A stretch of 47,241 bases of DNA from Hyphomicrobiales bacterium (lineage in GTDB: Bacteria; Pseudomonadota; Alphaproteobacteria; Rhizobiales; Xanthobacteraceae): the NCBI GenBank assembly GCA_003140315.1, contig PLJS01000177.1, positions 253-47,493 of the forward strand. The letters run 5' to 3'. A model generated the notes under the pieces. That model was not told where the DNA came from, did not search any database, and saw only the letters and a list, made by a program, of their open reading frames with translations. A program made the translations under genes and the position numbers. Shown here piece after piece: positions 15,884 to 22,801 of the stretch. Every line of letters starts with the position of its first letter. The stretch's first letter is position 1.

Positions 15884-17049
15884 GCGAGCACTTGCGCATC
15901 GGCTTCATCCCGCTGTGCGACGCAACCGCGCTGATCGTCGCGGTCGACAAGGGCTTCACGGCGGCGGAGGGACTGGATGTCGAGCTGGTGCGCGAAGTGT
16001 CGTGGTCGAACGTGCGCGACAAGCTCAATATCGGCCTGTTCGACGCCGCGCATCTCATCGCGCCGGTCGCGATCGCGTCGAGCCTCGGCCTCGGTCACGT
16101 CAAGGTGCCGATCATCGCGCCGTTCGGGCTCGGCGTGAACGGCAACGCCATCACGGTGTCGCCGCCGCTGCACGCGGCGCTTCACGATGCCGCCGACGGC
16201 GACATCCGCGACCCCCTGGTGTCGGCGAAGGCGCTCGCCCGCGTGGTGGCGCAGCGCAAAGGGCGCGGGCGAGAGCCTCTCACGTTTGGCATGACCTTCC
16301 CGTTCTCGACCCACAATTATCACCTGCGTTTCTGGATGGCGGCAGGCGGCGTCGATCCGGACGAGGACGTGCGCCTCGTGGTGCTGCCGCCGCCCTACAT
16401 GGTGGAAAGCCTGCGGAGCCAGCACGTCGACGGGTTCTGCGTCGGCGCGCCGTGGAACTCGGTCGCGGTCGACCTCGGCATCGGCCACATCCTGCATTTC
16501 GTGTCGGAGATATTGGCGCATGCGATGGAGAAGCTGCTCGCCGTGCGCCAGCGCTGGGCCGACGACAATCCGGACGTGCTGATGCGGCTCGTGCGCGCGC
16601 ATCGTCGCGCGGCGGCGTTCGTCGAAGACACGGACAATCACGCCGAGGTCGCAGCGATCTTGGCCGCGCCGAACCGCATCGGTGTCGAGCCCGAGGTGAT
16701 CCTGCGCACGCTCGACGGCCACCTGAAGGTATCGCCCGGCGGCGCATACCGCGACGACCCGCGCTATCTGCTGGTCGGCCGCGAAGGCGCGGGACGGCCC
16801 GACCCGATACAGGCGGCATGGCTTTACGCACAGATGGTGCGCTGGGGCCAGGCGCCGCTTTCGGCCGAGATGCTCGCGGCGGCAAAATCCGTATGCCGGC
16901 CCGATCTTTACGACGCGGCGCTGGCCGAGGCGCCGGCCTCAGGCGAACCTTCACCAGCGATCGGCGCATTTGCCGGGCCCGCCTTCGATCCCAACGATAT
17001 CGAAGGCCATCTGGCGGCGTGGACGATCAAGCGCGATCCCGCAAACTAG
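15880..17049 (+). CDS. nasS: Nitrate/nitrite sensor protein NasS
   Basis: A 389-residue member of the NrtA/CmpA periplasmic nitrate-binding family that has no signal peptide (it starts MSEHLRIGFIPLCDATALIVAVDKG), so it should be cytoplasmic. In NasS-NasT systems this protein holds NasT inactive and releases it on binding nitrate or nitrite. Family motifs include WSNVRDKLNIGLFDAAHL, TFGMTFPFSTHNYHLRFWMAAGGVDPD and VDGFCVGAPWNSVAVDLGIG. ATG 15880 overlaps the nasT stop by four bases, as is usual for this pair. An NrtA-type transporter subunit is unlikely because no permease or ATPase gene follows. Confidence 0.92.
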   Translation: MSEHLRIGFIPLCDATALIVAVDKGFTAAEGLDVELVREVSWSNVRDKLNIGLFDAAHLIAPVAIASSLGLGHVKVPIIAPFGLGVNGNAITVSPPLHAALHDAADGDIRDPLVSAKALARVVAQRKGRGREPLTFGMTFPFSTHNYHLRFWMAAGGVDPDEDVRLVVLPPPYMVESLRSQHVDGFCVGAPWNSVAVDLGIGHILHFVSEILAHAMEKLLAVRQRWADDNPDVLMRLVRAHRRAAAFVEDTDNHAEVAAILAAPNRIGVEPEVILRTLDGHLKVSPGGAYRDDPRYLLVGREGAGRPDPIQAAWLYAQMVRWGQAPLSAEMLAAAKSVCRPDLYDAALAEAPASGEPSPAIGAFAGPAFDPNDIEGHLAAWTIKRDPAN

Positions 17050-17112
17050 CCTTGCATTGCTGCGGCGGGCGGGCGGGCGTAGACATGCAGCAGAAACTGT
17101 TGGGAAACGCCG

Positions 17113-18123
17113 ATGACCTTTCGCGTGCGCATTTGGCACTCCGCATTGCACCTTGCTCTCCTGCTCCCGTCTCTGGTTCTCGCCGCATTCGCGGCAAGTT
17201 CGGCCTCGGCCCAGCCGTCGGCACAAGACTGGCCGACAAGGACCATCACGGCAGTCGTGCCGCTCGGCGCCGGAAGCGCGAGCGATCTCATCGCGCGCAT
17301 CGTGATGGACGAGGTGGGACGGCAACTCGGACAGTCCGTGATCATCGAGAACCGGCCCGGCGCCGGCGGAACGATCGGCGCCAACATGGTCGCGAAATCG
17401 GCACCGGACGGCTACACCGTTCTGGTCTACGGCGCGCTCACATCCGCGCACGCGCTCTATTCCAAGCTGCCCTACGACACGCTGAATGATTTCGTACCCG
17501 TGATCTCGCTTGGGGCACAGCCGCTCGTGATCGTCTCGGCGCCGTCCCATGCCTACAAGACGCTCGGTGAGCTGATCGCCGCCGCAAAGGCGAAGCCCGG
17601 CGCGCTGAACTACGCATCGGCGGGCATCGGATCGGCGTCGCATTTCGGGGCCGAACGCCTGCGCGCCAGCGCCGGCTTCGAGGCGCAGCACATCCCGTTC
17701 AAGGGCGCCGCCGAAGCCGTGACCGACGTCATCGCCGGCCGCTCCGATTTCACCGTGCAACTGACGTCGACGACGGTCGCGCAAATCCGTCAAGGCACGC
17801 TCGTGGCGCTCGCGGTCAGCGCGCACAAGCGGGTTGCGCTGCTGCCCGACGTGCCGACGACGATCGAAGCGGGCCTGCCGGCGGATTCGGTGTACCCGTT
17901 TTATACCGGCGTCTATCTGCCGGCGAAGACGCCGCGCGAGATCGTGGACAGGCTTCAGCGGGAAATCGCGAAGGCGCTTCAGGTGCCCGCGGTGCAGGCG
18001 CGCCTTGCGGCGCTCGGCATCGAGCCGATGCCGCTCAGCCGAACGGAATTCGAGGCGTTCGTCCGGGATGATCTTGCGGCCAATGTGGCGCTGGTCAAGG
18101 CTGCGAAAATCCCGACGCAATAG
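17113..18123 (+). CDS. Bug-family tripartite tricarboxylate transporter receptor
   Basis: A 336-residue periplasmic solute-binding protein with signal peptide (residues 1-33, ending SSASA-QP). Bug/TctC family motifs are clear: WPTRTITAVVPLGAGSASDLIAR, GQSVIIENRPGAGGTIGANMVAKSAPDGYT, the domain-two NYASAGIGSASHFGAE, and PDVPTTIEAGLPA. Such proteins bind organic acids for TctAB-type transporters or act as sensors. No tctA or tctB gene is nearby, so it is one of the orphan receptors common in this group. It starts 63 bp after nasS and could be in the same transcript, but no link to nitrate is evident. Confidence 0.9.
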   Translation: MTFRVRIWHSALHLALLLPSLVLAAFAASSASAQPSAQDWPTRTITAVVPLGAGSASDLIARIVMDEVGRQLGQSVIIENRPGAGGTIGANMVAKSAPDGYTVLVYGALTSAHALYSKLPYDTLNDFVPVISLGAQPLVIVSAPSHAYKTLGELIAAAKAKPGALNYASAGIGSASHFGAERLRASAGFEAQHIPFKGAAEAVTDVIAGRSDFTVQLTSTTVAQIRQGTLVALAVSAHKRVALLPDVPTTIEAGLPADSVYPFYTGVYLPAKTPREIVDRLQREIAKALQVPAVQARLAALGIEPMPLSRTEFEAFVRDDLAANVALVKAAKIPTQ

Positions 18124-18136
18124 CGGCTATATTTTG

Positions 18137-18154
18137 CCGCGCACGAAAGCGCGG
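18137..18154 (+). other. Stem-loop after the Bug receptor gene
   Basis: CCGCGC (18137-18142) pairs with GCGCGG (18149-18154) around an ACGAAA loop, 13 bases after the Bug stop codon. There is no T tract behind it, so it is a possible mRNA 3' end or weak terminator only. The remaining bases to 18238 contain no gene. Confidence 0.35.
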
Positions 18155-18238
18155 AGCGTTATCATATCCACAACGCAAGCACCTTTTTGTGAAAACGTGC
18201 AAAGAAAGAAAAACGGCCCGACGACCGTCAAAGCGCGA

Positions 18239-18661
18239 TCATCTAACAGGCCCAAGTCCCCTGACCTTCGCGAGCACTTCGTTGGTTATTTTGATGCTCT
18301 CATCAATCAGCGCTTCATCAATGTCAAAGTTTCCTTCGTATTCGGCGAGGTTACGATCTCGATGCGCCTTGTCCAGTACGCGCCAACGAGCCGCGGGCAG
18401 GCCGACCGTGTGCTCCAATGCTTGAAAGACCGCGTACCTGTTCGCCGAGCGATAGCCATGCCAACGCAGTGCAGCGAGCGAAATCGAGTGCGCTGCGTTG
18501 TAAGCAAGATCGAATTTGCTCTCCAATGAAAGCCCCGGATACGCGGCATCTTTGAGCCTCGCGGCGCCGGCGTTAAGCAGGCCGTCAAATTCCGTTTGGT
18601 TGCAGGACTCTGCCTTCAACGTTCCAATTTTCACAAGATTGTCGAGGGCTGGGACTCCCAC
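18239..18661 (-). CDS. HEPN-domain protein, probable toxin of an MNT-HEPN pair
   Basis: The 140-residue all-helical protein (LLNAGAARLKDAAYPGLSLESKFDLAYNAAHSISLAALRWHG, then AHRDRNLAEYEGNFDID) fits the HEPN superfamily; the RNLAEY segment corresponds to the conserved RN...Y/H region that forms the RNase site in toxin members. In MNT-HEPN (type VII) systems the nucleotidyltransferase modifies the HEPN tyrosine near this motif. It starts at GTG 18661 (GAGGAA upstream) and overlaps the 3' end of the nucleotidyltransferase gene by 31 bp, so translation is coupled. GC content is visibly lower than in neighbouring genes, which suggests acquisition by transfer. Confidence 0.75.
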   Translation of the reverse strand: MGVPALDNLVKIGTLKAESCNQTEFDGLLNAGAARLKDAAYPGLSLESKFDLAYNAAHSISLAALRWHGYRSANRYAVFQALEHTVGLPAARWRVLDKAHRDRNLAEYEGNFDIDEALIDESIKITNEVLAKVRGLGPVR

Positions 18662-19260
18662 CGTCGCAGTTCCTCTTCAGATCCAATGACATAATATTTC
18701 GGCAGCTTCGAAAGCTTAGAAACGAAATTGCTGTCACGCAACCGCCTCTGATTCCACTGCTGTGGAGTCATGATGATCGGATTGATGGAACGAGAGAGGA
18801 GGGTTTCAGATCGTTCGAAAGACTTAAACACTTCCGCATAATCCAGTTCATGTCCTATGATCATCAGGTCGATGTCGCTCTTCGCGGTATCTTCTCCTCG
18901 AGCAACCGATCCGAACACGAATGCGGCTTTTATCTTATTGCCGAATGGTTCGAGAGCTTCGCGAATAGGTTCAACCAACCCAACCGTCTTCAATACGATA
19001 GATCGCACTTCTGCAAAGATTGGCGAATCCCGATTGGCTGCATAATGCTTCTGATTTCCGAATCGTGTCGACGAGACAAGACCGCTTTTTTCAAGCCGAG
19101 CCAGTTCGCGTTGCACAGCGCCTGAGCCTGAACCGGCGAGTCTGATCAGTTCGGATGCGTAGAATGCCCTATTCGGTTGCCCGAAAATAAGAGCAAGAAC
19201 GCGCTGTTGCACGTTTGAAAACAGTGCGCGCGCCAGCCCGTTTCCGACAGTGTCGGCCAT
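18631..19260 (-). CDS. HTH-nucleotidyltransferase fusion, probable antitoxin of an MNT-HEPN pair
   Basis: A 209-residue two-domain protein. Residues 10-80 form a winged helix (ALIFGQPNRAFYASELIRLAG, GAVQRELARLEKSGLV, GNQKHYAAN). Residues 95-205 are a minimal nucleotidyltransferase of the DNA polymerase beta superfamily with the signature FGSVARGEDTAKSDIDLMII (Gly-Ser, then the metal-binding Asp-x-Asp). MNT antitoxins of this class transfer AMP to the HEPN partner. The N-terminal DNA-binding domain suggests it also represses its own promoter; palindromes at 19272-19304 directly upstream are candidate operators. Base composition is AT-richer than the neighbours. A function in phage defence is possible but not shown. 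Confidence 0.8.
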   Translation of the reverse strand: MADTVGNGLARALFSNVQQRVLALIFGQPNRAFYASELIRLAGSGSGAVQRELARLEKSGLVSSTRFGNQKHYAANRDSPIFAEVRSIVLKTVGLVEPIREALEPFGNKIKAAFVFGSVARGEDTAKSDIDLMIIGHELDYAEVFKSFERSETLLSRSINPIIMTPQQWNQRRLRDSNFVSKLSKLPKYYVIGSEEELRRWESQPSTIL

Positions 19261-19271
19261 TCCGCGTCCTA

Positions 19272-19304
19272 CCCAGATAAGGTATGATCAAACCCAAATT
19301 GGGT
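19272..19304. promoter_or_regulatory. Candidate operator of the MNT-HEPN pair
   Basis: ACCCAAATTGGGT (19292-19304) is a perfect 13-base palindrome around one central base, 32 bases upstream of the nucleotidyltransferase start. A second, weaker dyad with the same ACCCA half lies at 19271-19284 (ACCCAGATAAGGTA). Autoregulation by the winged-helix domain is inferred. Confidence 0.5.
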
Positions 19305-19354
19305 AATATAGGAGTGCGTGTCAAGAGGCTCCGCTGCTGCGCTGTTTTCCTTCT

Positions 19355-19406
19355 GCACTGCACAATAAGTCCGCAATTCGTGATCGCGATGCAGCAATGG
19401 GCAGCA
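19355..19406 (+). promoter_or_regulatory. Upstream activator region of the nitrate assimilation operon
   Basis: It contains GCACTGCACAATA (19355-19367), identical to a sequence upstream of nasT. Two partial matches to the NtrC dyad TGCAC-N7-GTGCA follow: TGCACAATAAGTCCGCA (19359-19375) and TGCAGCAATGGGCAGCA (19390-19406). They lie about 100-150 bp upstream of the presumed start site, a normal place for sigma-54 enhancers. The individual matches are weak. Confidence 0.35.
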
Positions 19407-19479
19407 AACACAGTTGGCGTGTGATTTGGCAGTTCATGCCATGGGATTGATTCAAAAGCGTTTTTTTATAGGCACCGGG

Positions 19480-19496
19480 TTGGCACGCCACTTGTA
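19480..19496 (+). promoter_or_regulatory. Sigma-54 (RpoN) promoter of the nitrate assimilation operon
   Basis: TTGGCACGCCACTTGTA matches the -24/-12 consensus TTGGCACG-N4-TTGCA with the correct GG-to-G spacing; the only change at a key base is T instead of C in the -12 GC. Transcription would start near 19506, leaving about 185 bases of leader before narK. RpoN/NtrC control of such operons is known in Bradyrhizobium. Confidence 0.7.
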
Positions 19497-19509
19497 AAGG
19501 GGTTGGCAA

Positions 19510-19617
19510 GCGGCACCGTCGAGTGAGACGGCGCCGCGGGTCCAACGACGGGCCGATAGGCAAAGCCGCCGCTCTGAGGAAGCGCTTCGAGGCGCATCTC
19601 AGGCTGCGGTTTTTTTT
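19510..19617 (+). terminator. NasT-responsive leader with P1 hairpin and intrinsic terminator
   Basis: Three hairpins follow the presumed start site. First, 19510-19537, arms GCGGC/GCCGC and CCGTC/GACGG with a six-base loop. Second, 19539-19554, GGTCC/GGGCC enclosing the hexaloop AACGAC, which has A at position 1 and G at position 4 as in ANTAR target loops. Third, 19565-19609, a long stem (CCGC/GCGG, CTGAG/CTCAG, GCGC/GCGC, six-base loop TTCGAG) followed by eight Ts at 19610-19617: a strong terminator 72 bases ahead of narK. NasT would bind the second hairpin and the top of the third and block termination. The apical loop of the third has G at position 4 but not A at 1. Confidence 0.75.
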
Positions 19618-19689
19618 GTTGGCTCGAACTGGGAACGCGCCGGGCGGTCTCGACAACGCAACTCTCGAACGCAGAAGAGGCGACACACG

Positions 19690-21075
19690 ATGAGCGAGAA
19701 AAACCCGACCTGGATTTCGGACTGGAACCCCGAGGACAAGACCTATTGGGAAACGAAGGGCAGCACCGTCGCCCGGCGCAATCTCATCTGGTCGATCGTT
19801 GCCGAGCATCTCGGTTTTTCGATCTGGCTGATCTGGAGCATCGTCGCAACCAAGCTGCCGCAGGCCGGCTTCCACTTCACGACTGACCAGCTCTTCCAGC
19901 TCGTGGCGGTGCCGGGCCTGATCGGCTCGCTCATGCGATTTCCCTACACGTTCGCCGTGACGACGTTCGGCGGCCGCAACTGGACGATCTTCAGCGCGGC
20001 AGTGCTGTTCATCCCGACGATCGCGCTCGCTTATTTCGTGACCCAGCCGGAAACGCCGTTCTGGCTGATGCTGTGTGTGGCGGCGACGGCGGGCCTCGGC
20101 GGCGGCAACTTCGCCTCGAGCATGGCCAATATCTCGTTCTTCTACCCGGACCGGATGAAGGGCTGGGCGCTCGGCCTGAACGCGGCTGGCGGGAACATCG
20201 GCGTCAGCAGCGTCCAATTGCTCACCCCGATCCTGATGGGTATCGGCCTCATCAATCTCTACCAGGCGACGCCGACGTCGGCGGGGATCTATCTGCAGAA
20301 CGTCGGGCTGATGTGGCTGCTGCCGCTGGTCATCGCGGTGGGTGGCGCGATCTTCTTCATGAACAACCTCACCTCGGCCAAGTCCTCGTTCAAGGACCAG
20401 CTTGCGATCACCAAGAACAAGCACACATGGATCATGTCCTTCATCTACATCGGGACGTTCGGATCCTTCATCGGCTACTCGGCGGCGTTCCCGCTGCTGA
20501 TCAAGACGCAATTCCCGGCGGTCACGATCGTGGTCGCATTCCTCGGCCCGCTGGTCGGCTCGTTGTCGCGCCCGCTCGGCGGCTTGCTCGCCGATAAGGT
20601 CGGCGGCGCCATCGTGACGTTCTGGAATTTCATCGCGATGGGGGCTGCGACCATCGGCGTCCTCTACTTTGTCGGGATCAAGGACTTCACCGGCTTCCTG
20701 GTGATGTTTCTCATCCTGTTCGTGACGACCGGCGTCGGCAACGGATCGACCTACCGGATGATTCCGTCGATTTTCCGCGAGGAGAATCTCCGCAAAGCCC
20801 GGGGGAAGGGCGATGCCGCCCGCGTCTCCGCGCTGCATATCGCGAGCATCCAGAGCGGCGCCGCGCTCGGCTTCATCGGCGCGATCGGCGCCTGCGGCGG
20901 CTACCTGATCCCGAGCGGCTTCGGCAAGTCGATCGCGATCACCGGCGGTCCGCAACTCGCGCTGGAGATCTACCTGGCGTTCTACGCGATCTGCCTCGCG
21001 CTGACATGGTGGCACTACCTGCGCCGCAGCCCCGCGACCTCGGGCGCGACCAGCCTCGCGGAAGCGCGCGTCTAG
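19690..21075 (+). CDS. narK: Nitrate/nitrite MFS transporter NarK
   Basis: A 461-residue major facilitator protein with about 12 transmembrane helices. Both nitrate-porter signatures are present: GLGGGNFASSMANISFFYP followed by GWALGLNAAGGNIGV, and the later GSLSRPLGGLLADKVGG with GVGNGSTYRMIPSIF. It imports nitrate and may exchange nitrite across the inner membrane. It is the first gene of the operon, 72 bp after the leader terminator, with AGAGG ahead of ATG 19690. The order narK-globin-FAD protein matches the Bradyrhizobium nitrate assimilation locus. Confidence 0.95.
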   Translation: MSEKNPTWISDWNPEDKTYWETKGSTVARRNLIWSIVAEHLGFSIWLIWSIVATKLPQAGFHFTTDQLFQLVAVPGLIGSLMRFPYTFAVTTFGGRNWTIFSAAVLFIPTIALAYFVTQPETPFWLMLCVAATAGLGGGNFASSMANISFFYPDRMKGWALGLNAAGGNIGVSSVQLLTPILMGIGLINLYQATPTSAGIYLQNVGLMWLLPLVIAVGGAIFFMNNLTSAKSSFKDQLAITKNKHTWIMSFIYIGTFGSFIGYSAAFPLLIKTQFPAVTIVVAFLGPLVGSLSRPLGGLLADKVGGAIVTFWNFIAMGAATIGVLYFVGIKDFTGFLVMFLILFVTTGVGNGSTYRMIPSIFREENLRKARGKGDAARVSALHIASIQSGAALGFIGAIGACGGYLIPSGFGKSIAITGGPQLALEIYLAFYAICLALTWWHYLRRSPATSGATSLAEARV

Positions 21076-21162
21076 GACACAAGCTCGAATTCCTCCACGA
21101 GCCGGATCGGCTCGTGGAGGGCTCAATGAACTGAAACCCATGCCGGGATTCAGGAGCAAGCA

Positions 21163-21582
21163 ATGACTCCCGACCAGATCAAGCTGGTGCAAGAGAGCTT
21201 CGCCAAGGTCGCGCCCATCTCGGACAAGGCGTCCGAGCTGTTCTACGGCCGCCTGTTCGAGATCGCGCCCTCCGTGCGCGCGCTCTTCCCCGACGACATG
21301 ACCGAGCAGCGCAAGAAGCTGATGGCGACGCTCGCGATCGTGGTGAACGGGCTGACCAACCTCGACGCGATCCTTCCCGCCGCGAGCGCGCTCGCCAAGC
21401 GCCATGTCGGCTATGGCGCGCAACCCGCGCACTACCCTGTCGTCGGCGAGGCGCTGCTGTGGACGCTGGAGAAAGGTCTCGGGCCGTCCTGGACCCCGCA
21501 GGTCGCGAGCGCCTGGACTGCCGCCTACGGCACGCTGTCAGGCTTCATGATCAGCGAAGCCTATGGCCAGAAGGCGGCATGA
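21163..21582 (+). CDS. Single-domain haemoglobin (Bjgb-like)
   Basis: A 139-residue globin equivalent to the haem domain of flavohaemoglobin without its reductase. The distal B10 tyrosine (Tyr28 in LFYGRLFEIAPSVRALFP) and the proximal His81 (AKRHVGYGAQPAHYPVVGEALLWTLEKGLG) align with Vitreoscilla haemoglobin. In Bradyrhizobium the homologous Bjgb, encoded in the same position, helps remove nitric oxide formed during nitrate assimilation. Here the reductase partner is probably the FAD oxidoreductase starting four bases after its stop. It is 87 bp after narK. Confidence 0.93.
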   Translation: MTPDQIKLVQESFAKVAPISDKASELFYGRLFEIAPSVRALFPDDMTEQRKKLMATLAIVVNGLTNLDAILPAASALAKRHVGYGAQPAHYPVVGEALLWTLEKGLGPSWTPQVASAWTAAYGTLSGFMISEAYGQKAA

Positions 21583-21586
21583 TCGC

Positions 21587-22801
21587 ATGAGTGAACCTCT
21601 CGTGGTCATCGGCAACGGCATGGCGGCTGCACGCTTTGCCGACGAGCTGAGCAAGCGTGCGCTCGGCCGCTACGCCATCGCGGTCGTCGGCGAGGAACCG
21701 CGCCTGGCCTATAACCGCGTGCTGCTGTCGTCGATGCTCGCGGGTGAGGTCGCGTCGTCCGAGCTCGAGCTGAAGCCGCAGAACTGGTGGCGCGACCGCG
21801 GCATCACGCTGCGCTACGGCTGCCGCGCCGTCTCGATCGACACGAAGGCGCGCACGATCGCGATGGCCGACGGCGGCGAGCTTGCCTTCTCCAAGCTCGT
21901 GTTCGCGACCGGCTCGCAGCCGATCAAGCCGGCCATATCGGGCATGTCGCTTCCCGGCGTCATCACGTTTCGCGACATCAACGACATCTGGACCATCTGG
22001 CATCGTGCAGGCACCGGCGATCGCGTCGTGGTCATCGGCGGCGGATTACTCGGGCTCGAAGCGGCCTACGGTCTGGCGAAGGCCGGCGCGCGCGTCACCG
22101 TGATCCACCTGATGGACCGGCTGATGGAGCGCCAGCTCGATCCGCATGCCGCCGCGATGCTCAAGCGTGCCGTCGAGCAAAAAGGCATTGAGGTCATCCT
22201 CAAGGCCGAGACGGCCGAGATCACGGGTCACGGCCGCGCCGACGCCGTGGTGCTGAAAGACGGACGCACCATCGAGGCCGATGCGGTCGTTGTCGCCGTC
22301 GGCATCAGGCCGAGCGCGGAGCTTGCGCGGAGCGCCGGCCTCTCCGTCAACCGCGGCATCGTGGTGGACGACGCGATGGAGACCAGCATCTCCGGCATCC
22401 ACGCGATCGGCGAATGCGCCGAGCATCGCGGCCTGGTCTACGGGCTCGTGGAACCGGCTTATGAACAGGCCGGCGTGCTTGCCGCGCACCTCACCGGGCA
22501 TGACACGCGTTATCCGGGCAGCGTGCTCTCGACCAACCTCAAGGTCTCCGGCGTCAACGTGTTCTCGGCCGGCGATTTCTTGGGGGCACCCGGCACCGAA
22601 GAGATCGTGCTGCGCGATCAAGCCTTCGGCACCTACAAGAAATTCGTCATCGCGGACGACCGCCTGAAAGGCGCGGTCCTGTTCGGCGATACCGCCGACG
22701 GCCTCTGGTATCTCGACCTGATCCGCTCCGCCGCGCCGATCGAGGCGTTCCGCGACGATCTCGCCTTCGGCCGCGCCTTCGCCGAACGGAAAGCCGCGTG
22801 A
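21587..22801 (+). CDS. FAD-dependent NAD(P)H oxidoreductase (NirB N-terminal-like, Flp)
   Basis: A 404-residue flavoprotein of the pyridine nucleotide-disulfide oxidoreductase fold. It has an FAD motif (VVIGNGMAAARFADEL), a NAD(P) motif (VVVIGGGLLGLEAAYGLAKAGARVTVIH) and the second FAD-site ISGIHAIGECAEH; YNRVLLSSMLAGE is typical of the N-terminal part of the nitrite reductase large subunit NirB. No [2Fe-2S] or siroheme domains follow, so it is a reductase only. It corresponds to Flp of the Bradyrhizobium operon and is a likely electron donor to the globin or to NasC. Its stop overlaps the nirA start (TGATG). Confidence 0.9.
   Translation: MSEPLVVIGNGMAAARFADELSKRALGRYAIAVVGEEPRLAYNRVLLSSMLAGEVASSELELKPQNWWRDRGITLRYGCRAVSIDTKARTIAMADGGELAFSKLVFATGSQPIKPAISGMSLPGVITFRDINDIWTIWHRAGTGDRVVVIGGGLLGLEAAYGLAKAGARVTVIHLMDRLMERQLDPHAAAMLKRAVEQKGIEVILKAETAEITGHGRADAVVLKDGRTIEADAVVVAVGIRPSAELARSAGLSVNRGIVVDDAMETSISGIHAIGECAEHRGLVYGLVEPAYEQAGVLAAHLTGHDTRYPGSVLSTNLKVSGVNVFSAGDFLGAPGTEEIVLRDQAFGTYKKFVIADDRLKGAVLFGDTADGLWYLDLIRSAAPIEAFRDDLAFGRAFAERKAA

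Noticed and set aside
19321-21432. 703-codon open frame antisense to narK, globin and the leader
   Set aside because: It would cover the narK promoter, leader and two conserved genes; composition is typical of antisense shadows.
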